Shown here one piece after another: positions 21,301 through 33,100 of a stretch of 64,000 nucleotides of DNA. The stretch lies in the NCBI GenBank assembly GCA_037349105.1, contig JAYJMM010000109.1, positions 4,296,001 to 4,360,000 of the forward strand. The letters are read 5' to 3'. Position numbers and translations under genes: made by a program. Under the pieces are notes generated by a model. That model was not told the DNA's origin and made no database searches. It saw only the letters and a program-made list of their open reading frames with translations. The DNA comes from Limnomonas spitsbergensis (Eukaryota > Chlorophyta > Chlorophyceae > Chlamydomonadales). Positions within the stretch are counted from its first letter, which is position 1. Each line of letters starts with the position of its first letter.

Positions 21301-22152
21301 GTTCATTTGGTGAGTCCGTGATCATGTGGTGCCGCTAGAATGTTGTGACGCTTGCTTTTCATATTGCCCTTTCCTCTGCCACACCTTCTCTATGACCTTG
21401 CCTGTTCCTGACTGAAGTGTTTTGTTGTCCGATCCCCATTGCAGGTGGCCAGACCGCTGTCTTCACCCCTGTTCCTGGAAACTGGTCGCTGTATCCAAAC
21501 GAGGTTTCCATTTTCCAGATCAATGTGAAGGGTCCGTGCCCATTGACTCTGCCGGTCTGCACCATTGACAACCCTGGGCCGGTGGTGCCAGCAATTACTG
21601 CTAATGGAACTTATGAAGGCCCCATTGACTCTTTCAACGGAACACGCTGCCGAGTAGCGTACAGGTGAGCAAATGTGTCCCCAAGAGGCCCCTCTGCGCC
21701 TGACCCTCTTATAGAAAGAAAGAAAGCTACGCCCCGGGAGGGGTGTAAGAGTTAAGGAAACAGCGCAGCCTGGGCCGAAGCCACATCCGCGCCGTTGCCG
21801 TAATGTGACCCTCTCATTTATACCTTCCTGTCTTTTTGAATCCCCATTTCACTGTCAAGCAACCTGTTTACCAGTGTTCATCTTTCTGCCCAGGTACCTC
21901 TACACACCTATTCCCACGGGTTCCTCACCAGCTGCTGCCACATGCGTTCTGAAAGCTGGGACCTACAATGAGGCTGACACTTGGAGCACTGCTGCCACCA
22001 CTCCAGCCCACTCCAGTGATGTGACGGTGGAGACGGTCATTTCTGTTCCTGGCATTACTCATTTCGACTTTGGAATTTGGGTCAATGCTGCCAAGGTTAA
22101 TGGCACGTGCCCCCTCGTCCCCTCTATGGCACCGCTATGCACTGTGGTATAG
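18306..22152 (+). CDS. Secreted Ser/Pro-rich wall-type glycoprotein with N-terminal strand repeats
   Basis: Probable extracellular-matrix (wall) hydroxyproline-rich glycoprotein. Exons: 18306-18398, 18512-18581, 19185-20879, 21188-21309, 21445-21664, 21894-22152; all junctions have GT-AG ends and fit by phase. Exon 1 encodes a signal peptide (SMLLLAALLSAACVVPA). Exon 3 begins with a short leader, then about 200 residues of alternating T/V/I-rich strands recurring every 20 or so residues (VTVTAG, LTLTAG, LTVTAG, VTITAG), then a PPSPPP spacer of roughly 270 residues. Exons 4-6 encode a Cys-containing globular tail (VRYGGYTITC, NGTRCRVAYR, NGTCPLVP) with N-glycosylation sites. I do not see the pherophorin domain motif. 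One C-run (19988-19994) has seven C where neighbours have eight, so the spacer is out of frame with the N-terminal part in this sequence. The left duplicate is a pseudogene. Confidence 0.75.
19950..20760 (+). repeat. 24-bp coding repeat (PPSPPP spacer)
   Basis: Tandem 24-bp units of the form CCACCCCCTTCTCCCCCC plus CCATC, about 33 copies, coding PPPSPPPS in the correct frame. Because the unit length is a multiple of three, all six frames stay open, giving spurious Gly- or His-Pro-rich frames. C-runs make this region prone to replication slippage and sequencing error. Confidence 0.9.
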
Positions 22153-22990
22153 TCATCACATCATCGTCTGACGGCTCTATGGATGCATGGAGAACCTTTG
22201 GCACTGCCTAGTCAAGGGTTCTTTACCCTGAGAGTCGGCTCATATGAATATACGCATCGGTGTTAGCTGATGAGTCTTTATTGTTATGCTTCATGAGTGC
22301 ATGTGAGTGTACCGAAGAGTGTGTACCGGAAACTGACAGTCCTTCTGACAAAAACCTTGAACCTCAAAAGCCTACCTCCTGCATGGATTATTAACGCTTA
22401 TTACAGTAATACACGAACACCGGTAAGCAATACCACACATGCTGATTTTTGTGAACACAAATTCCTTTATTTCTATTCATGATTACTAACTCGTTGGCTA
22501 TGAATTGTCCTGGTAGGTGATGAGTACTTTCAAGTACTGGGAGTCATCTTATCGACCCATCTAGTTTTGTCGAGGTGGTGTTTTCTGTTACATCTTGGTC
22601 TGACCATTGGTGTGAGTCAAAGTAACAATGAAACAAAGCCCTGACTGTATAGGGTATTACCAGGACCTCAACCTGAGGGGTCTTGTGTAGGCCTCGTCAA
22701 GGGTATTTTATTAACCCCTTTTGCATGGTCAACGTTCCAGTTTTGGTCGACGGATGCCAATGTGGTGTGAGGTGGGGATCCAGCTCCTCCGAGATGACGC
22801 CTTTTCTTTAGAAGTGATACCCTCAATAGCAAGTTGGTACAGTGTACACATCCTGCTTGCCCTTGCGTTTTACATCGAAACACATAACGAGTTGGTGTAT
22901 GGTTGTGCATATATGTATATTTCAGCATATACTTTAAGAATGTAAAAATATTGTAGTTGTTTTGTCATCTTTTTGTATGCAAGAGGGACA
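22153..22990. other. 3' flank of the wall-type gene; no other gene seen
   Basis: AT-rich sequence without exon-like frames. A TGTAA, the usual green-algal polyadenylation signal, occurs only far downstream (near 22940), so the transcript end is uncertain. Confidence 0.45.
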
Positions 22991-23146
22991 ATCCTGGACC
23001 CTGCACATGGTGACCTGGATTGGCTCAAGAAAATCAAGTTTATCACTAACAGAAAGAAAGCTAGCCTTGGGATTAAACAGCCCTGAAGTCTGTGTCATGA
23101 GACTGCGAGAGAGGAGTGCCAAAAAGTTGGCCAGCTGCCCTCGTCT

Positions 23147-23409
23147 AATTAGCGGAATCTTATTCCCTTGCTGCTTATGCATCTGGTACACTCCAGACAT
23201 GGCGTTGTACTGCCCTCGCAGGCTTATAACGCACCTTGAAAGCGCTTCCTTGTCCTGCTGATCCGGCAGGGCGTCAATGAGCTTCGAAATGTCGCAAGCT
23301 GTCCAGTACGAGTTGCTGCGCTCATATATAGCAGCCGTTGCCGCATTTAAAGACCTTAAGCATCTTGAGATCGTGCGGGATGTTGAAGGCTTCCTTGGTG
23401 TCAAAGTAA
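23147..23409 (-). pseudogene. Deaminase terminal exon, right copy, frameshifted
   Basis: Matches the last exon of the left deaminase gene (9710-9974) after the same CTTGCAG acceptor: EAFNIPHDLKMLK, then a lost GAG codon and an ATAT insertion near 23325 (TGCTATATATGAGCGC against TGCTATGAGCGC). This produces a stop. The upstream zinc-site exons are absent from the right copy, which ends near 24150. Clearly non-functional. Confidence 0.75.
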
Positions 23410-23529
23410 CTGCAAGGGGTGGGCAGGTTTTGGTGCAGGTTTCAAAGTAGACAAAGATATTAATAATGGGAGGCTCATGGTCATGCATGCCCTCCCTCGT
23501 GAATCCCGATGGCTATAGTCAAATAATTT

Positions 23530-24350
23530 CAGACTGAACCTCCCAAGTACCGTAGTCACGGACTTATATCGTTGTTTTGATCGTTGTTCAATGTTCAGCA
23601 GGGAGCAACGAAATCGATTGTGAAAACCTTTTTGACTGGTATTTTTCATGTTGACGGGCAAAGAATATAAATCGCCAAACAGCGACTTCTTAAGCAACAA
23701 CAAATTTCGAAAACAACCAAACACGTTCGCTACTACGGTAAATTCACAGACAGCAAAAGCATTGCTGCGGTTTAGATGAGGGTTGGTGGCCTCCAAAGAA
23801 CTCCTATACTGAATGCACTTGTACTAAGTCATTCTTCTCCTGAAACTTATGTAGCCTACATGATCCTAGAACAGACCGTGGTTGCAATGTACGGTACATT
23901 CGGCTTTAACCTGTTGCAATCCACCCTCAACTACTCCCCAATCCAGACGCACCTAAACAAGTGTTCAAAGTTGTCGAAGCCAGACCATGTGATTGCTGCA
24001 GAAGGGGATGTAGAGGGTCAGGGATGGCAGAAAGCTCTGAAAAATATAGCTGTGTACCATCTACCCCTGGTACCATCAACCAGCCAGCTGGCATGGAATG
24101 TGAGGAGGAACTCAGGCAGACATGCATGGTACTACATTTCATGAACATCCGGTGATGCAACTGGCCGTGTCCGATCGTTCAGGCCGAATTTTGCATTGGC
24201 AACCGCTTAGCAGCGCAACGCTGACAGCCAGCCCATGTCTGCGTGTACGGCTCAGATAAGACAGTGCTGTAGCGTGTCCAATAATTCAAATTCTTGGGCA
24301 TCATTCAGCACGAAAGCGGCAGCATGAGGGATGCCATTTATATAAGGTAG
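23530..24350. other. No gene recognised
   Basis: The first part (to about 23760) is an insertion relative to the left copy. The next part (to 24150) matches 10165-10505, which is intron of the left deaminase gene. After that comes unique sequence before the LINE remnant. Plus-strand frames here lack motifs. Confidence 0.4.
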
Positions 24351-24359
24351 AGAGGCGCC

Positions 24360-25600
24360 TATGGCTGTCGCGTTCCATCGTGTTGGCCGCATGGCCGCCA
24401 CGGTGCGTTGGCGGTATCATCTGCCTACGCGCATCCGGCTAGTGGCTGTCTATGCAGCGCCTTCGGCGAACTACGGAGATGTGGTGTGGGCCACCGGTCA
24501 CCTCCGGCCGCAACACTGCCTCCGGAGCAGGATACAGTCCAGCCTACTTCAGCACTTGCGCCAGGCTGCGGGGCTGCCTGCCTCCGCTGCCAACTGGGGA
24601 GAAGGGAGCAGATCCAGCCGTTACAATGAGACTGGTGGCAGCACGTGCTCCGCTTCTAAAACGCAGCGGTGGCACCTGCAGCACAGCAAGACAGCCGACT
24701 CATGGCAGCAGGCATGGCGGCCGACATGTAGCTCGCGCTTAAACCGAGCTCCGGAGGGCGACATGGTGCGGTGAGCTGATGGAGGCGTTGAACGAGTTGG
24801 AGCGTGGAGCAGCTGTCCCCCAACTATGTGAGGCAGTCTCTGACCTGTAGCCGCTCCCCGTCCCAGAGGTGGTACACCTAGTGGACGCAGCCTGCAAGCA
24901 GGTGCACCTTCAGGCGACTGGCAGAGGAGGGCCCACGGACCCCGACACCGAGCACAGGTCTGCGGCCACCTACTGCGCTTGGTACCAGTCTACGGCGGGC
25001 GCCGTGTTGGCGCAAGCTAGGAGCCGCACCAGCAATAGGGCATGCGCTTGTGTGCGCATGAACCTACAGCTGCGGCTCGGTGCGGTTAGCAGGGCTGACA
25101 CGAGAGGACGGCGGAGCGGTCAAGAACGTGAGACACGCTGCTGCCGGCGGTGTTGGGCAAGGGGAGATGGCAAGCATTTGATGGATGCGCTGCATGTCTG
25201 CTTCCATTGCCCTAGCGAGAAGGAGAGGCTTAGGGAGAGAGGTTGGACAGGCCCCCCGGAGGGCGCTACGGACTTTCAACAGTTGTACCGGGGCAGGCTT
25301 GGGTGGGAGGCTCTGACTTGTGTTGAGGACGCGGTAGCTATGGTTGAGGCCTAGTTTGTTGCTCTTCTTTGCCTTCTTGGGGACTTTTTTCTACCCCCTT
25401 TTTTGTTTCTCTCTTACTTTCTTCTTGAAGGCTTGAGAGGGAGGGGAATACTTCGAGCTGCCTTTTCCTTTTAGAGGGAGGTGTTTCTTCCCCTTCGTGT
25501 TGTTCTCCTTCTTTCCATTTCCCTCTACCCTTAAGTTTATTTTATTTCCTCCCAATGGGACAGTTGGGCGCCCTCGCGGGAGAGCCTGTTTGAGCAGTGC
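24360..25600 (+). mobile_element. LINE (non-LTR retrotransposon) remnant
   Basis: Plus-strand coding remnants of the C-terminal half of a LINE ORF2. There is a reverse-transcriptase thumb-like stretch (RIRLVAVYAAPSANYGDVVW, from about 24430), then frames with in-frame stops (for example near 24657 and 24727), then an open 3' frame 24869-25354. That frame has the C-terminal zinc-knuckle-like motif C-x2-C...H...C (CRRCWARGDGKHLMDALHV then CFHCPSEKERL). A T/C-rich 3' UTR follows to about 25600. Stops and missing 5' part make it inactive. A fragment of the same family lies at 11790-12065. Confidence 0.7.
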
Positions 25601-25640
25601 CCAGGCTCGGCCGCGTGGTCGCCCAACTGTCCCGTTGGGA
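25551..25640. mobile_element. Two LINE 3' ends facing each other
   Basis: TGGGACAGTTGGGCG (25557 onward) and its inverse CGCCCAACTGTCCC (about 25621-25634) flank two copies of the GCCGCG/GAGC.G.GCCCAG terminal block seen at 26310-26380 and 58508-58575. The arrangement reads as one element ending rightward and another, on the minus strand, ending leftward. Confidence 0.55.
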
Positions 25641-26189
25641 GAAACAGAGAGGAACGCGAAAGCAAGTGCATCCCACCCCTGCCTGGCCTGGTACAGCTGG
25701 TGGAAGTTTGTGGCACCGTTCGGGGGACCTGCCCACCAAGGTCCTGTAACTGCTCCCAGGCACTAGGGCATTGGAAGGAAACCTGTGGTGCATCCTCTTC
25801 ATGCTCGCCAGCACCCCTTTACCAAAATCGTTGGAAGTAGCTTGCCTCTTGCCGTTGACCGCTGCGCCATCCTCTGGTGTCAGCCGTGCTGATGGCGTCA
25901 AGCCGTAGTCGCAAGTTTGTCAGCACACAATCACTCTCCCTCGTTTATGCGCAGCTCCTGGCTTGTGTCACGTCGCCCACAGTGGTCTGAAACCAGGCGT
26001 GGTAGGTCGCCGCGTCTGGTCGCTGTAGACCTGTGCTCAGTGGTAGGGTTCCTGGGCCCCCCCCCCGCCGCTTGCGTTCAGCTGCGCCTGCTCGTAGACT
26101 GCGTCAACGAGAGCCATCACCTCTGTGACATACGCTTGCTTTTGTGGACTTTGCTTTCTTCAGAGTCTTTGTTGAGGGCTAATCTGTAG
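25641..26189. other. No gene recognised; probably transposon-derived
   Basis: Lies between LINE 3' ends. No motif-bearing frame. A run of nine C occurs near 26060. Confidence 0.35.
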
Positions 26190-26420
26190 TGGAACTCAGG
26201 TGTCGGACTTCTTTGCCTTCCTGCCGGACTTCTTTGTCTTCTTTGCCTTCCCAGCCTCTCCTTTTGTTCCTTTCCCCCCCTCTTCCTTATAGTTTCCTTT
26301 TCTCTCCCTTTTGAACAGTTAAGCGCCCACGCGGCCGAGATTTGAGCGGGCCCAGAGGTGTAACGTTATTGACCTCTGTGACAGGTAGACCTCTGTGCAG
26401 GGGTCCCATAGGTGTAACGT
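26190..26420 (+). mobile_element. LINE 3' end fragment (plus)
   Basis: A T/C-rich tract (TTCTTTGCCTTC repeats) is followed by GAACAGTTAAGCGCCCACGC, GGCCGAG, GAGCGGGCCCAGAGG and TGTAACGTTATTGACC. The GGTGTAACGT block recurs at once (26409), suggesting a tandem end or a target duplication. It shares its end with 11458-11565 and 58500-58575. Confidence 0.6.
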
Positions 26421-27118
26421 CAATTACCCACCGGTATATAGGGCGGGCTTCCTTTCAAAGACCTCTATCCTCAGACAGGCTCCACCACGTCAGCGACTAA
26501 CTGTCAGGTCGGAAACGAAAGAGACATGTGGGAGAAGAGACTCCTTTGTTTGCTAATCCGTGATTTGTCCCCTGAGGCCATGCTAGGGCCTAGTCTTGCT
26601 GCCCTTAGTTTTAGTTTTTTATCAGGTCTCTTCAGGGACAGATAGGATTAGCGATTTACCTGACCTTTTTGTTGTTGTTTTTGTTGTTTGGATGGTAAAC
26701 TTGCTTTCCATTATTTCCTCTGGTGCCTTCTCCCTTAACATTCCCACCGGTACTGATTGCGTGATATCCGGGGCATGTACTCGCAGGGTGAGGATAAACG
26801 GTTTACAGGTTAACATTGGCCAATAACAAGTCTTCAGTTCACAGGACAGGCGACGAAACAACTGAGAAGAGGTGCTGCATTTGCAAAGCTTTACCTTTTC
26901 TGCCGCGGTTAACTGCGTTGGCCACGCTGGGCAGCAATGACACATATCTGCCAGCACAAGCCAACAGGTCCTGGACTGCAATCACAACCAGCTCACACCA
27001 CACGGGTAACAGTCGAAAAAATAGACGGAAAGGGACTATCTCGGGCGACTCATGCATCACGTCTGATCATATCCCTCAACAAATGCCATCAAAATCTGAC
27101 CCTATTTCAGGAGTCTCA
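26421..27118. other. Intergenic, no gene recognised
   Basis: A plus-strand frame of 76 codons (26596-26826) starts at a non-ATG codon and lacks motifs. The sequence lies between LINE debris and the 3' end of the glutamate synthase gene. Confidence 0.4.
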
Positions 27119-27123
27119 TTACA
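27119..27123 (-). terminator. Possible TGTAA polyadenylation signal
   Basis: TGTAA on the minus strand, one base after the TAA stop of the glutamate synthase gene. TGTAA is the usual green-algal polyadenylation signal, but the 3' UTR would be unusually short, so it may be coincidental. Confidence 0.3.
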
Positions 27124-27124
27124 T

Positions 27125-30100
27125 TTATGCAACACTGGCCATCGTCTTCTTCCCGGCCAGGTTAGGGTTGACCTCGGGTGTGCTCTTCTCCGCTGGGGGC
27201 ACCAGCTGCCAGAACATGCCCAGGGACTTCTCCCAGCTATCCAGGATGGACTTGCCCTTGAGAGAGCCTGTCTTGTCCACATGCGCCTGGATGAGACCAC
27301 GCAGCTGGGCGGCACCAGCCGCAGTGATAACTCGCTGGAGTGCAACAATCTCTGTGTTCACCTGCGTGAGAAAGAGGGGCGATTTAGAGCCAGCTGAAGG
27401 GCACTGGGCTCATGAGTCTTCAAGATGATCAGGCCCCAATTTGGAGCTGAGAAAGAAGCCTGGATAGCTTAATCAAAGACCATGTACAGTCCCCTCCCCC
27501 ATGGTCTCAAGGAGTGCCGGTCAGAAGGCCACATCCCAGGGCCGCACCTTGTCCGTAAAGTCACCCTCCTCGTCGTAGAAGTAGCCAATGCCTCCCGTCA
27601 TGCCTGCCGCCACGTTGCGCCCCACCGGCCCGAGGCTGACGATGCAGCCACCAGTCATGTACTCGCAGCAGTGGTCGCCTGTGCCCTCGACAACCGCCTC
27701 AGCCATTGAGTTCCGAACAGCAAAGCGCTCTCCTGCTCTACCGTTGACAAAGAGACGGCCACCGGAAGCACCATACAGGCATGTGTTGCCAACGATGGAG
27801 GCCGACTCGGCGCTGTTAGGGGGAGGGTTTGAGGGGAGGGTTCAGGGATCAAGATGAGGCGCTTTCCTGGGTTGGCCCCCCAAAGACACAACATAAAACT
27901 GCAGATGCCAATGGTGAAGCCCTGCGTCTTCACAAACAACAGATGAGCTCCGTCATTAACCAACGTGATAGACATCAGTGTCCACAGGGAGACAAAACTC
28001 GTGCCAAAAGCCGCAGATCCCACGCCTCAGCATTCAAGAAAAGAGGAATCCCCTTGGAGTGATTGTATCCAACTCGCACCGTTGTGCCAACACTTCGCAC
28101 TTTGTTTACCTGAAGGAGGAGCCTGGAGGAGGCACAATTGCGATATCGCCTCCATTCATGCCCTTGCCAACGTAGTCATTAGCCTCGCCCACCAGCTTGA
28201 CATCCAGGCCCTGTGGGAGAGATCCAGGACAGGCAGGGTCGTTGCATGATTAAACACAGGGACACAGACATATTTAAAAAACAGACAGGGCAACAATCAT
28301 ATTTTGTAAAGTGACCATCTCTTGGGGGGGATATCTGACACATTCATGTGCACCTCGCCATAATATGCACACGTGCAGTGATTGAAATTCCTGCCCCGGT
28401 TCCTCCCCTCTTACATACTCAGGAGTCAACTGCTGGAATATCTGGCCTTGTGCCACAGCCTCCACCAGTCAGCCTGCCTCATGACATCAGTTTGCCTCCC
28501 GCCCACCTGGATGCAGAAGCAACCGAAGGACTGGCCTCCAGAGCCATTGAGCGTCAGCTTAATTGACCCTGCAAAGCCCTTGTCACCGTGCTGGCGAGCA
28601 ATGGTCCCGGACAGGCGGGCCAGGACAGACCGGTCAACGTTGATGATGTCGTACGTCTTGGAAATGGAGCCCTGAGCAGGTGTGGGTGGGGTGCAGCAGT
28701 AGGTGTAGACCGTGGGATGCTGCAGTCATTTTCCTGCTTTTTTTTGTGTCAACATTGAATCGAGGACAGGTCTTTAGCAGAGCATGGACGCTGACTCCAA
28801 CCTGGTCCCTCGAAGGTGCATGGCTGAGACATCCCACCTCCCCATGGGAACCATCCTAGGACCTAGGACCTAGGAGGACCTAGGACACGATCCCGCATCC
28901 CAGCTGCTATTTGTGTGCAAACACAAACTGACAGCAAGGCTCAGGCAGGCGTGTGTAGCGTTCCATGCAAGTGGTTCTCAGGATGTACAAGATGTAGGGA
29001 TATTTGGTTTGACATTGAAAGATGAGAGATATCATGGAGACACAGACAGTGTAGAGCAAGGCGGGGCTCTTTACGCGTGATCATAACATTATTTAGCAGC
29101 GGCAGCTTGCTATACCATGGGCGAGCGGCTGTACCGCCCACCTGGTTCTTGATTGCATCCTGGATGTCCTGTTCAGCCAGGATGCGGTCGTCCATCAACT
29201 CGCCGTCCGAGTGTGCGGCCTGCTTGATGCGGTCGGAGGACTTGCCAGCCTGCCCGACATAGGTGGTCAGGAAGCTCAGGTCCAGACCGCTGGTCTTGGC
29301 CAGCTGCACATCCCGCTGCTTCAGCAGATCGGCACGGCCAATCAGCTCGTCGATGGACCTGGATGGGGTGCAAGGAGAGGCCAAGGGGTGCTGGATAAGT
29401 TGGCACGCAATCAGCAAACAGGCAGATATGTGTCCTGAAGAGGGCTTGAGACTGTCCACCTGAGACTGCGATTGTCCAACTAGGCCTCACACCCTACGTG
29501 TGATAAGCCTGTGACTGTGCACATAGATGGCCCAGAGAAAATGCACCTAGATGGGCATGGGATGTGTCCCTTACGTGGGCCCAACACTGGGCTGCAAGGT
29601 GTCCACATGGAGTTCTTAGTTTCTCACCTGAAACCCAGCTCTGCCAGACCCTGGCGGACCTCCTCCGCCACGAAGTGGAAGTAGTTGACGAGGTCAGCGG
29701 GGGCGCCAGGGAAGCGTGCACGCAGCTCCTCACGCTGCGACGGGGGGAGGGGGAGAGATCACAGTTTCATAGGTGCAAAGAAAAACCTTGAGGAGAGGAA
29801 CAGCTATTCGCAACTGGACATGCGAGCCGACGTGGGCAGCCAAGTTCCCCCAAACCAGGCTTCACAGCCAATCAAGGCAGCCAGCTTCACCACATCTGGG
29901 CTGTAGCCCATCAAGCAAGCCAAGTCAAGCACCAGGCTGCGGCTCTCACCTGTGAGGCCACGCCGACAGGGCAGTTGTTTGTGTGGCATACGCGGGCCAT
30001 GATGCACCCCGTGGCAATCATCGCGACCGTGCCAAAACCATACTCGTCTGCTCCGAGTGCTGCCGAGATCATGATGTCGCGACCGCTGCGGACCCCCCCG

Positions 30101-33100
30101 TCCACGCGCACGACCACGCGGTCTCGGAGCTCATTGCGAACTAACGTCTGATGCACCTGAGGGTTCACGAGGGCACACATAGGGAAGTGTTGTAAACATG
30201 GTGAAGCCAAGACACAGCAGTTCACAAGGCTCTTCCCTCCATCACTGGGTGCTGGAGCAACACTAGGACATCTGCCACTAATAACAAGTACAAGACACGC
30301 CTCGAAAAATAAAAGAATCTGCAAGTCAAAAATTTACACGTGTCTCCCATAGCATGAGATACTAATTTGAACTTCAAAATGAGTCAAAATCCTTAGCATA
30401 ATGAAGGGGGAAATTGGCACTTGTGGAACGCTTCCATGAATTTCTGAACACGGAAACATGCTTCACGATGGTCGCAAAAAAGAAAATGCCTTCCTTCCTG
30501 GCGCCGACCAGACTGTCTTCAGTCAGTTATCTGACTCACGCCCCCATACACATGCCTCCCCATACATCTAACAAAATACCCAGTGCAGTCACCGTGACTG
30601 ACAGCTGCACCTGCCAGTCCCAAGCCTCCCTGCCCCCTGCGCACCTCAGCCAGTCCCATCTCCATCGGCCCCCCCGCGTGCTTGATGGATGAGATGGGAG
30701 ACGCACCAGTGCCGCCATCATGACCAGACACCTGCACAGGAGCATAGTTGTATGTGTTCCCAGGTTGACCCCTGTCGCAAAACAGGTCAGGGGGGCAGGG
30801 CAACAGCCAGCGCGAGGCTCACAGCCTGGACCCCAAGGACACCCACATCTTCAGATTTGGGTGGAAGCATAGAGTGCAAGCACAGAGTTTGAAGCACGGC
30901 TCCATGTCTGTAGGTGCTGCCACTGCAGCCAGCAACATGCTGCAGCTGAGGGTTAAGAGGAACTCCGACACCCCTCTTCACATGCTAAGCTGAGAAGCCT
31001 AACCATTACCAGCCACCTTGGACCAAACACAGCAAGCCTCATGCAATGCAGTCCAGTTGCACTAGGGTATGCTACGGGATGTTAGCCTGCGCAAGTGCTA
31101 GCCCAGGAGGCGCCTCAATCTCACCTGGATGACATCAGCGTTAGCCTTGGCCACACCGCTGGCCACTACGCCGATACCTGCCTCTGCCACCAGCTTGACT
31201 GACACCTTGGCCTGGTTGTTGACCTGGGTGTAAGGGGCAAGGGTGCCCAGGAGGGGGGGGAGGTTGTTCAGATGGGTTCCCATAACTGCCAGCAACTAGT
31301 CAACCTTATACACTACATTGAAAAAAAATTGCCTCATGGAAGAGATGTGGGACCTCGGCTTTATGAGGGTGTAAGAGGAAGTAGTGCCAGGAGGAATCTT
31401 GTCCCACCTCTTGCTGGATGCTGTGGACACTGCCGCGCTCCCAGTTCCCTTTGCATCCTTCCATATCTCCCTGACACCACCCCCAGCTCCCTTGTGGCCT
31501 CTCCACCCTCCTCACCCAGCTGCCTCATCCCCCAGCCCCCTCTGCCTGCACTCCCAGATCCCACGCACCGCATGCAGGTCGTATATGAGCTGCGCAAGGT
31601 CCTCAATGGAGTAGATGTCGTGGTGAGGTGGCGGGGAGATGAGCGGTACACCCGGCTTTGAGCCTCTCAGGCCAGCGATGTAGGGGCTGACCTTGGAGCC
31701 AGGCAGCTGGCCACCCTCGCCAGGCTTAGCGCCCTGGGCTATCTGGAGGAGGAGTCGCAGGAAAGGGGGCAGGAAATGCAGCTCGTCGGCTTTGCTCAAA
31801 ACAGTCCATGACGACACGACAGGGATGAGAGGTAGAAGACCCCAGAGACTGATAAACAAGCTCTGCAAGCAGGCGACCAGGCAGCACAAGATGCCATGTT
31901 CCTAAGCTATGAGGGCTGCACATCTCGAAACTCCTGCTGCAGATTTAAAGGGATGAGTCACACTCTCAAGGGCCTCACCCATGTCCCTCACCACCCCTCC
32001 CCTCCCCGCCCCACCCACCCACGCCCCTCACCACCCACCCTGCCCCGCCCCGCCCACCCACCCACCCATGCCCCTCACCCCACCCCACCAGGCGCTTTTC
32101 CGCACCACTGCCTCACCTTGATCTCCAGCTGGTCAGCGTTGACCAGGTACTGGGGAGTGACGCCAAAGCGGCCAGAAGCAACCTGCAGGCAGGTAGTGAT
32201 AGAAATCAGGCAGGCAGGACAAAGGGACCACTGCAACTAGGTTAACACTGCTTACAAACGCTTCGTGGTGATGCGAGGCGTGCTAAGAGATTGGATACGG
32301 TATTACATGGTTTGTAAATATGATATGGAAGACTGATAAGACAGCAAGAGCTGTGCAGCATGGCTGATAATTTATTGTGCTATCTTCAGCGGACGACCCT
32401 ACCTGAGATACATTTCCTGCTGGGTTGGTCAGGGATTGCAGCAAGGCCTCCAGCTGCCCCCAACAGGTGTGTCCCCCCTGGAGTCCCCACCTGCTTGATC
32501 CTGGAGGTCGCGATGTCGCCGTTGGCAAGGCCCTTGAGGTAGGGTGCAGTGTCAGACTTGCCCTCTTCGTCCACATCTTTCAAGCGCTCCCATCGGATAG
32601 GGTCCTCACCACCCTCGCCGGAGTTGGACTTGCCGCCAATGCGGTTCATGGCGATGGCAATGGTCTCATGCGTCTCGCGGCTACATAGGGGGAGAGAGAT
32701 CCAAATGTCAGCAGGAGGAGTTTCCTAGGACTTGGGAGGGCTCTCTTCTACATATCTTCATGTCGGGGCTGGAGGGTGATTAAGGCCACTCGCAGACTGG
32801 ACAACTGACCATCGCTGCAGGTGGCAGACTGGACACGCAGCACAACAGAGGATGCAGGACGGCTATACTATCAGTACGCAAATGCAGGGTTGAGGCAGGG
32901 GGGGGCAGGCGGGCTGGCCTACCCACCTGATGGCTCCCAGAGACATGCCACCGGTGCAGAAGCGCTTCATGATGTCCTCGACGGGCTCCACCTGATCCAA
33001 GGCGATGGCTTGGCTGTGCATGGAGGGGGGGGGAGATACAGAGTGTGTGTAAAAGGAGGTCATGAACGAGTCAAAGTGCAATGGGCAGTATTTGAAATCC

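Larger units (their letters stand above)
15037..24150 (+). repeat. Right copy of the direct segmental duplication
   Basis: Partner of 685-10505. It retains the full wall-type glycoprotein gene but only the terminal, frameshifted exon of the deaminase. Relative to the left copy it has a 154-bp TIR insertion at 15807-15960 and about 740 bp of unmatched sequence at 17439-18180. It lacks the left copy's minisatellites, glutamate synthase fragment and TIR elements. Confidence 0.85.
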
